Assembly (NCBI GenBank): GCA_910579805.1
Contig: CAJTWM010000005.1
Coordinates: 62,001 to 126,000, forward strand
Direction: 5' to 3'
From: an uncultured Lachnospiraceae bacterium
GTDB taxonomy: Bacteria > Bacillota > Clostridia > Lachnospirales > Lachnospiraceae
DNA length: 64,000 bases
Each line of letters starts with the position of its first letter. The stretch's first letter is position 1. Positions 58,465 to 64,000 of this stretch are shown piece after piece. Under the pieces are notes generated by a model. That model had not been told where the DNA came from and did no database searches. It saw only the letters and a program-made list of their open reading frames with translations. Both the position numbers and the translations under genes were made by a program.

Positions 58465-61458
58465 ATGAAAAAGAGAGAGACAGGAAAGAGAGTTTTGGCG
58501 CTTGTGCTGACGGCGGTATTACTGGCTGGAATATGTCCTTTGTATCCGTTAGAGTCGAATGCCATGACCGTAATGTCAGAGGAAGAGTTTAAAGACCTTT
58601 TAGGCACTTATACTCTTGGAGAAGGCGTTCCGCTTTATAAAGAATATCAGGCCGGTAAGGACGGAAATGTTCCGGGTCAGACGATAGAGGTGGACGCCGG
58701 AGATTACAGCCGGTATGAAGAGAACGGGGCTGCAAAAGAACCGGAAGTTTATGAGAATTATGAGGGTATGGAAGGAATCAGCGTACTTACCGCAGAAAAC
58801 GGTTTGATTGAATATGATATCGCTGTCGCAGAAAGCGGATGGTATGATCTTTCCGTTGTCTATTATCCGATTGAAGGTAAGAGTTCAGAGATTCAAAGGG
58901 GATTTTTTGTGGACGGTGAACTTCCTTACAGAGAGCTTGCGGATGTGGAGTTTTCAAGAATCTGGAAGATCGACGTAGACGACAGTATTGTAGACGAAAA
59001 CGGTATTGAAGTGAAGAACTGGGAGTCGGACAATCAGGGAAACGATATGAAGCCTTCTATGGTAGAGATTCCCGAATGGGTGACCACTTCTCTTTACGAC
59101 AGCGACGGATATGTGTTAGATAACCTTGCGCTGTATTTGGAAAAGGGAGAGCATACGATTTCCGTCGTATCAAGAAAAGAACCGATGCTGCTCAGGAAGA
59201 TCATTTTAGGAGCAGAGGAGAAAGTAAATCCCTATGAAACGGTGAAAGCGGGCTGGGACGCGCAGGGTGCGAAAGCGACAAACGGTCAGATGATCCGGAT
59301 CGAGGCTGAAAACGTAGTGAAGACATCTTCCCAAATGCTCTATCCGCAGCAGGATCAGTCTTCACCGGCCGTATATCCTTCCAGCGCGAAAGAACTTTTG
59401 AATAACAGTATCGGCGGTAATTCATGGAGGCTTTCGGGACAATGGATGGAATGGGAATTTGATGTGCCGGAAAGCGGCTACTACAATATTTCCTTGTATG
59501 CCAAGCAGAATTTTACAAGAGGAATTTATGTTTCCAGAAAGATCTTTATAGACGGAAAAGTACCCTTTGAAGAATTTAACGATTATGGTTTTACTTATGA
59601 GCAGAGCTGGAGAGAGGATACGCTTTCCGACGAAGACGGAACGCCGTATGAGATTTATCTGGAAGAGGGAAACCATACTCTCCGTATGCAGGTAGTGCTT
59701 GGGGAATTTTCCGAGATCGTCAGCGAAGTACAGGAATGTGTGGAAGAACTGAACGCTATTTATCGTAAGGTGATCCGCATTACCGGCGTAAGTCCGGACA
59801 GTTACCGTGATTATGAGATCACGGCGAGCCTTCCGGGACTGGAGCAGGAAATGACGGTAGTCAGGGATAAACTGAATCATGCGATCGACAGTCTGCGGGC
59901 GGCGGCAGGAGGCAGCAGCGACAAGGAAACAGTGTTGATCACTATGAGGGATCAGCTAAACGATCTGATCGCCGATCAGGAATATTTCGTGAAGGTCATA
60001 TCGACTTTCAGGATTAACATCAGAGCGACGGGTACATGGATCACACAGGTTATTGCCCAGCCTCTGCAGTTAGACCGGATCTATATTACTTCGCCGGGCA
60101 TGGAATCAGACATCAAAAAAGCCTCCTTTTTCGCGAAAGCGGGATATGAACTGAAAAGGCTGTATTATTCTTTCGTGATCGATTATAACCAGATCGGCAA
60201 TGTGGCGGAAGAGGGAAATGAAAATCCGACGATCACTCTTTGGGTAGGGACCGGCCGCGATCAGGCTAACGTAATCAAATCCCTGATCGACGAAAGTTTT
60301 ACGGGAGATACGGGGATCAACGTTAACGTACAGCTTGTGGATATGAACACCCTGCTCCGTGCCGAACTTGCGGGAGAGGGACCGGACGTGGCGATACAGG
60401 TAGCGAATACCAACGGTATCGCAGGCGCGGTACTGAATACGGGAAACGACACGCCTGTCAACTATGGCCTGAGAAATGCGGTATTGGATCTGACGCAGTT
60501 TGACGACTGGCAGGAAGTTACATCAAGATTTTATGAAAGCTCCCTGACGGCGTTTACCTTTGACGGCGCGGTGTATGCGCTGCCGGAAACCCAGACTTTT
60601 CCGGTTATGTTCTATAGAAAAGATATATTGGCGGAGGTTGGTCTGGAGATTCCGCAGACATGGGATGAAGTAAAAGTAGCTATGACGGTTCTGGCGAAGA
60701 ACCAGATGGAATTTGCAATGCTGCCCAGCGAGCAGATCTTCGCCATGCTTCTGTATCAGAACGGCGGGGAATATTATACGGAGGACGGTAAAGCGTCCGC
60801 ATTGGATTCCGATATTGCGGTAAGCACTTTTAAAGAGTATTGCGAATATTATACGGATTACGGTCTGGATAAAGTAACCAGTGCGGAAGAACGGTTCCGT
60901 ACCGGAGAAGCGCCGATCATGATAGCGGACTATACAGTGTACAATAATTTACAGGTTTCTGCGCCGGATATCAAAGGTGTATGGGATTTTGCACCGGTTC
61001 CGGGCGTGGTAAAAGAAGACGGTACGATTGACCGTTCGGTAGGATGTACCGGACTTGCAAGTATTATTATGTCGGATACGGAGTACCCGCAGGAATGCTG
61101 GGAGTTTTTAAAATGGTGGACGTCCGCCGACGTGCAGGTTTTATTCGACAGAGAACTGGAAAGCCTGATGGGGTCTGCAGCCCGTGTCGCTACGGCCAAT
61201 AAAGAAGCTTTTGAAAGCCTGCCGTGGCCGATTGAAACGTATGAAGTGCTTGCGGAACAGTTCGAGTGGGTAAAAGGAATCCCGCAGGTTCCGGGAGGAT
61301 ATTATTCATGGCGTAATGTAAACAACGCCTTCTATACGGTTACCACGGATAAGGATACGGCGACGCCGAGAGAGCAGCTAATGGATAAGGTTATTTATAT
61401 TAATGATGAGATCAATTATAAGAGGAAAGAGTTCGGTCTTCCTCTTGCGGAAGATTAA
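58465..61458 (+). CDS. Solute-binding protein fused to two carbohydrate-binding-like domains
   Basis: 997 aa from ATG 58465 (AGAGGT ahead); ATG 58447 is in frame but lacks an RBS. The signal peptide (VLALVLTAVLLAGICPLYP) has no proper lipobox, so the protein may be secreted or held by its uncleaved signal. Two beta-sandwich repeats follow: residues about 70-250 (ESGWYDLSVVYYPIEGKS, FVDGELPYREL) and about 270-430 (IRIEAENVVKTS, ESGYYNISLYAKQNFTRG, FIDGKVPFEEF). A helical connector spans about 430-590. The last 390 residues are a family 1 solute-binding fold (PTITLWVGTGRDQANVIKSLID, AVYALPETQTFPVMFYRKDIL). Two permeases follow. It probably captures polymer or long oligomers. Confidence 0.85.
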   Translation: MKKRETGKRVLALVLTAVLLAGICPLYPLESNAMTVMSEEEFKDLLGTYTLGEGVPLYKEYQAGKDGNVPGQTIEVDAGDYSRYEENGAAKEPEVYENYEGMEGISVLTAENGLIEYDIAVAESGWYDLSVVYYPIEGKSSEIQRGFFVDGELPYRELADVEFSRIWKIDVDDSIVDENGIEVKNWESDNQGNDMKPSMVEIPEWVTTSLYDSDGYVLDNLALYLEKGEHTISVVSRKEPMLLRKIILGAEEKVNPYETVKAGWDAQGAKATNGQMIRIEAENVVKTSSQMLYPQQDQSSPAVYPSSAKELLNNSIGGNSWRLSGQWMEWEFDVPESGYYNISLYAKQNFTRGIYVSRKIFIDGKVPFEEFNDYGFTYEQSWREDTLSDEDGTPYEIYLEEGNHTLRMQVVLGEFSEIVSEVQECVEELNAIYRKVIRITGVSPDSYRDYEITASLPGLEQEMTVVRDKLNHAIDSLRAAAGGSSDKETVLITMRDQLNDLIADQEYFVKVISTFRINIRATGTWITQVIAQPLQLDRIYITSPGMESDIKKASFFAKAGYELKRLYYSFVIDYNQIGNVAEEGNENPTITLWVGTGRDQANVIKSLIDESFTGDTGINVNVQLVDMNTLLRAELAGEGPDVAIQVANTNGIAGAVLNTGNDTPVNYGLRNAVLDLTQFDDWQEVTSRFYESSLTAFTFDGAVYALPETQTFPVMFYRKDILAEVGLEIPQTWDEVKVAMTVLAKNQMEFAMLPSEQIFAMLLYQNGGEYYTEDGKASALDSDIAVSTFKEYCEYYTDYGLDKVTSAEERFRTGEAPIMIADYTVYNNLQVSAPDIKGVWDFAPVPGVVKEDGTIDRSVGCTGLASIIMSDTEYPQECWEFLKWWTSADVQVLFDRELESLMGSAARVATANKEAFESLPWPIETYEVLAEQFEWVKGIPQVPGGYYSWRNVNNAFYTVTTDKDTATPREQLMDKVIYINDEINYKRKEFGLPLAED

Positions 61459-61475
61459 GATAGGAGGAGAAGGTT

Positions 61476-62408
61476 ATGGCATCAAGTGAAAATCTGTCGG
61501 ATATTGCAAAAAGACAGAAAAAATTAGGGTATCAGATCAAAAAGAACCGCTCCTGCTATCTTATGCTGGCCCCGTATTTCATTCTGTTTTTTATCTTTAC
61601 GGTGCTGCCGGTGATCATTTCCATAGGATTGTCTTTTACTTACTTCAATATGTTGGAAATGCCGCAATTTACAGGGTGGGCAAATTACATAAGATTGTTT
61701 TTGGAAGACGATATCTTCCTGATTGCATTAAAGAATACATTGCTGTTTGCAGTCATAACAGGACCGGTCAGCTATATGCTGTGCCTGCTGTTTGCATGGA
61801 TCATCAATGAATTTTCAGGAAAGTTCAGAGCTTTTCTTACCTTGATCTTTTATGCGCCGAGTATCTGCGGTAATGCATATATGGTATGGAGCCTGATCTT
61901 ATCCGGCGACCGTTACGGTTATCTGAACGGTATTTTGTTAAAGCTGGGAATCCTTAACGAACATATTCTTTGGATGCAGACGGAGAAATATATTTTACCG
62001 CTGCTGATCGTAGTGCAGTTGTGGTTATCGTTAGGAACCGGTTTCCTTTCCTTTATTGCCGGTCTTCAGACAGTGGATAAAAGCCTGTATGAAGCGGCGG
62101 CTTTGGACGGGGTCAAGAACCGCTGGCAGGAGCTTTGGTATGTGACGCTTCCTTCCATGAAACCACAGCTTATGTTCGGCGCTGTTATGCAGATCACACA
62201 GTCCTTCGCGGTAGCGGATATTTCCATACAGCTTGCCGGAAATCCGTCTATCAATTATGCGGGCGCGACGGTGGTGACCCATCTTTTGGACTATGGTTCC
62301 ACACGTTTTGATATGGGTTATGCATCTGCGATTGCGACGGTGCTGTTCCTGCTCATGGTAGGAACCAATAAATTAGTACAGAAAATACTTAGAAGGGTGG
62401 GTGAATAA
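61476..62408 (+). CDS. ABC sugar transporter permease (MalF-like)
   Basis: 310 aa, RBS AGGAGGAGAAGG. Six spans starting YLMLAPYFILFFIFTVLPVII. EAA loop SLYEAAALDGVKNRWQELWYVTLPS. Its stop overlaps the next start (TAATG). Confidence 0.92.
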   Translation: MASSENLSDIAKRQKKLGYQIKKNRSCYLMLAPYFILFFIFTVLPVIISIGLSFTYFNMLEMPQFTGWANYIRLFLEDDIFLIALKNTLLFAVITGPVSYMLCLLFAWIINEFSGKFRAFLTLIFYAPSICGNAYMVWSLILSGDRYGYLNGILLKLGILNEHILWMQTEKYILPLLIVVQLWLSLGTGFLSFIAGLQTVDKSLYEAAALDGVKNRWQELWYVTLPSMKPQLMFGAVMQITQSFAVADISIQLAGNPSINYAGATVVTHLLDYGSTRFDMGYASAIATVLFLLMVGTNKLVQKILRRVGE

Positions 62409-63280
62409 TGAAGAAAATACGTTTTTTCAAACCAAAACAGAAAAAATTGAACCGTTCCATGGCGGGAAATACTTTATTATTCGTTCTTATGGCAATCTGC
62501 GGCGTATTTATGGCGCTGCCTATCGTAATGATCGTCAACAACGCGTTAAAGCCGCTGGATGAATTGTTCCAGTTCCCGCCTAAGATTTTTGTAAGAAATC
62601 CTACTTTGGAAAACTTTTCGGATCTGTTTGTCGTTATGAGCGACTCCTGGGTGCCCTTTTCCAGATATATTATGAATACGATCATCATTACCGGATTAGG
62701 AACGGTGGGCCATGTTTTACTGGCTTCGCTCGCGGCATATCCGCTTGCGAAACATAACTTCCCGGGAAAGAATATTTTATTCAGCATGGTAGTGCTTTCC
62801 ATGATGTTCTCGTGGACCGTTACCCAGATCCCTACTTATATGATCGTTTCGTGGCTGCATATCAATAACAATTATCTTGCCTTGATCTTACCGGCATGGC
62901 AGTTCGGTATGGGACTTTATTTGATGAAACAGTTTATGGAGCAGCTACCCGATTCACTGATGGAATCGGCAAGACTGGACGGGGCGACGGAGTTCAAGAT
63001 TTTTTGGAAGATCGTAATGCCGAACGTAAAACCGGCATGGCTGACACTGGCCATTTTCCAGTTCCAGCAGATGTGGGCAAATACGGGAAGTATGTATTTG
63101 CGGGATGAACAGTTAAAACCTCTGCAGTTTGCCCTGCAGCAGATCGTCGGCGGAGGAACGGCAAGAGCCGGCGCCAGTGCGGCAGTTACCTTTATCATAG
63201 CGGCGATCCCGATCATCTTCTTCCTTGTATGTCAGAGCAACGTAATTGAAACGATGACAACGTCAGGTATGAAGGATTAA
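62408..63280 (+). CDS. ABC sugar transporter permease (MalG-like)
   Basis: 290 aa. Spans begin LLFVLMAICGVFMALPIVMIV. EAA loop SLMESARLDGATEFKIFWKIVMPN. Partner of the preceding permease and of the large binding protein. No ATPase gene in the visible part of the operon. Confidence 0.92.
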   Translation: MKKIRFFKPKQKKLNRSMAGNTLLFVLMAICGVFMALPIVMIVNNALKPLDELFQFPPKIFVRNPTLENFSDLFVVMSDSWVPFSRYIMNTIIITGLGTVGHVLLASLAAYPLAKHNFPGKNILFSMVVLSMMFSWTVTQIPTYMIVSWLHINNNYLALILPAWQFGMGLYLMKQFMEQLPDSLMESARLDGATEFKIFWKIVMPNVKPAWLTLAIFQFQQMWANTGSMYLRDEQLKPLQFALQQIVGGGTARAGASAAVTFIIAAIPIIFFLVCQSNVIETMTTSGMKD

Positions 63281-63309
63281 GATGCATATAGGGAGGAGCG
63301 TGATGGAAT

Positions 63310-64000
63310 ATGGAAAATAAGAAAAAACGGAGATGGGGAAAACGGTTGGCTGGGCTGCTTTTATCGGTACTGTTTTTGGGACTGAGTATCGGGGAAACGG
63401 CACAGGCCTCTTCCCTTCCCTATGATACTTATAATTATGATTATTGGGAAAATATAGTGTTTACCCCGTCCGCTTATGTACCGGACACAAGCGTATCCGG
63501 TGTGAATCTGGGAGTGGGAGCGTTTTCCTCACCACAGGATATGTGCGTGGCGCCGGACGGAAAGATTTATGTGGCGGATACGGGAAACAACCGCATCGTA
63601 GTTTTGGACAGTACGATGAAGAATGTGGAAAAAATCATCGAAGGATTTGAAAGAGACGGGCAGCAGGATACTTTTAACGCGCCTTACGGAGTATGCGTTT
63701 CCGATAAGAACGAACTGTATATTGCGGATTCCGAGAATAAAAGGATCGTAGTGCTGGATGAGAACGGTGGATTTGTTAAGATCGTTGACAATCCTACTTC
63801 CGAGATCTTAGAAGAGGGCTATGTTTTTACGCCTCTCAAGGTAAGCGTGGACTACGCGGACCGTATCTATTGCATCGGAAGAAACATGTTCGAAGGTATT
63901 ATGGTATTTGATGCAAACGGCGATTTTACCGGGTTCTTCGGAACGATCAAAGTGCAGATCACACTTTGGGAAAAGTTTTGGAGAAAGCTGGCGACCAAAG
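63310..64000 (+). CDS. Secreted NHL-repeat protein (cut by window end)
   Basis: First 230 residues visible; the frame stays open to the end. Start at ATG 63310; GGAGG at 63292 is 13 bases off. Basic N-terminus, signal peptide (LAGLLLSVLFLGLSIGETAQA), then NHL-type blades: SPQDMCVAPDGKIYVADTGN, APYGVCVSDKNELYIADSEN, TPLKVSVDYADRIYCIGRN. Such propellers often follow CBM-bearing transporter genes in this bacterial group; the role could be surface glycan binding. Unproven. Confidence 0.8.
   Translation, partial: MENKKKRRWGKRLAGLLLSVLFLGLSIGETAQASSLPYDTYNYDYWENIVFTPSAYVPDTSVSGVNLGVGAFSSPQDMCVAPDGKIYVADTGNNRIVVLDSTMKNVEKIIEGFERDGQQDTFNAPYGVCVSDKNELYIADSENKRIVVLDENGGFVKIVDNPTSEILEEGYVFTPLKVSVDYADRIYCIGRNMFEGIMVFDANGDFTGFFGTIKVQITLWEKFWRKLATK

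Overview
The window looks like chromosome of a gut-type Lachnospiraceae (Clostridia, Bacillota). Reasons: the Gram-positive order hprK ... rapZ - whiA - Crh-like HPr; strong GGAGG-type ribosome binding sites on nearly every gene; lipoprotein solute-binding proteins with glycan ABC transporters; AraC and LacI regulators beside each sugar locus; and the pairing of lacto-N-biose phosphorylase with a mannobiose epimerase/phosphorylase route. This is inferred from gene content, not from a database search. No rRNA, tRNA, CRISPR array, phage or intact insertion sequence was seen.

Layout. 1-3.6 kb: end of an acidic protein, pyrG on the minus strand, an Rpn/YhgA-like nuclease. 3.8-15.7 kb: housekeeping block on the plus strand (ftsH, uvrC, hprK, ROK glucokinase, murB, rapZ, whiA, Crh-like HPr, lipid kinase, class II aldolase). 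It joins cell-wall precursor synthesis, glycolysis and carbon-catabolite signalling. 15.8-17 kb: a degraded patch with a 39-aa lipoprotein gene, a 28-aa membrane ORF and a GH5 cellulase pseudogene. 17-21.5 kb: AraC regulator divergent from GH13 and GH32 genes. 21.5-28 kb: BlaI/M56-peptidase regulatory pair plus a small secreted protein, divergent from a lipoprotein/ABC-2 export locus. 28-29.7 kb: cyclophilin and a GNAT enzyme. 29.7-38 kb: galacto-/lacto-N-biose locus (AraC, binding protein, two permeases, small membrane protein, GH112 phosphorylase, N-acetylhexosamine kinase). 38-40.1 kb: Amt-PII fusion ammonium transporter behind an attenuator-like leader. 40.2-45.1 kb: CapA-family lipoprotein and a GlpA-like/FAD oxidoreductase/DUF1667 trio. 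45.2-64 kb: beta-mannan/galactomannan locus (GH36 alpha-galactosidase, LacI, AraC, ABC transporter, cellobiose 2-epimerase type enzyme, GH130 phosphorylase, GH26 mannanase lipoprotein, YesL-like protein, a second ABC transporter whose binding protein carries carbohydrate-binding-like domains, and an NHL-repeat protein cut by the window end).

How it works together (inference). GH26 would cut mannan at the cell surface and GH36 would remove galactose side chains. An ABC system imports beta-1,4-mannobiose, the epimerase turns it into mannosyl-glucose, and GH130 splits that with phosphate. The GH112/kinase operon does the matching phosphorolytic job for mucin- or milk-type disaccharides.

The most novel signal is a dispersed RNA-like element: a variable AT-rich or GC hairpin, then a CTGATT-containing bulge, a second hairpin, and a GATRGGAG/GATGGGAG end that often serves as the ribosome binding site. 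At least six good copies and one divergent copy lie in front of unrelated genes. In two copies the Shine-Dalgarno GGGAG can pair with an upstream CTCCC.
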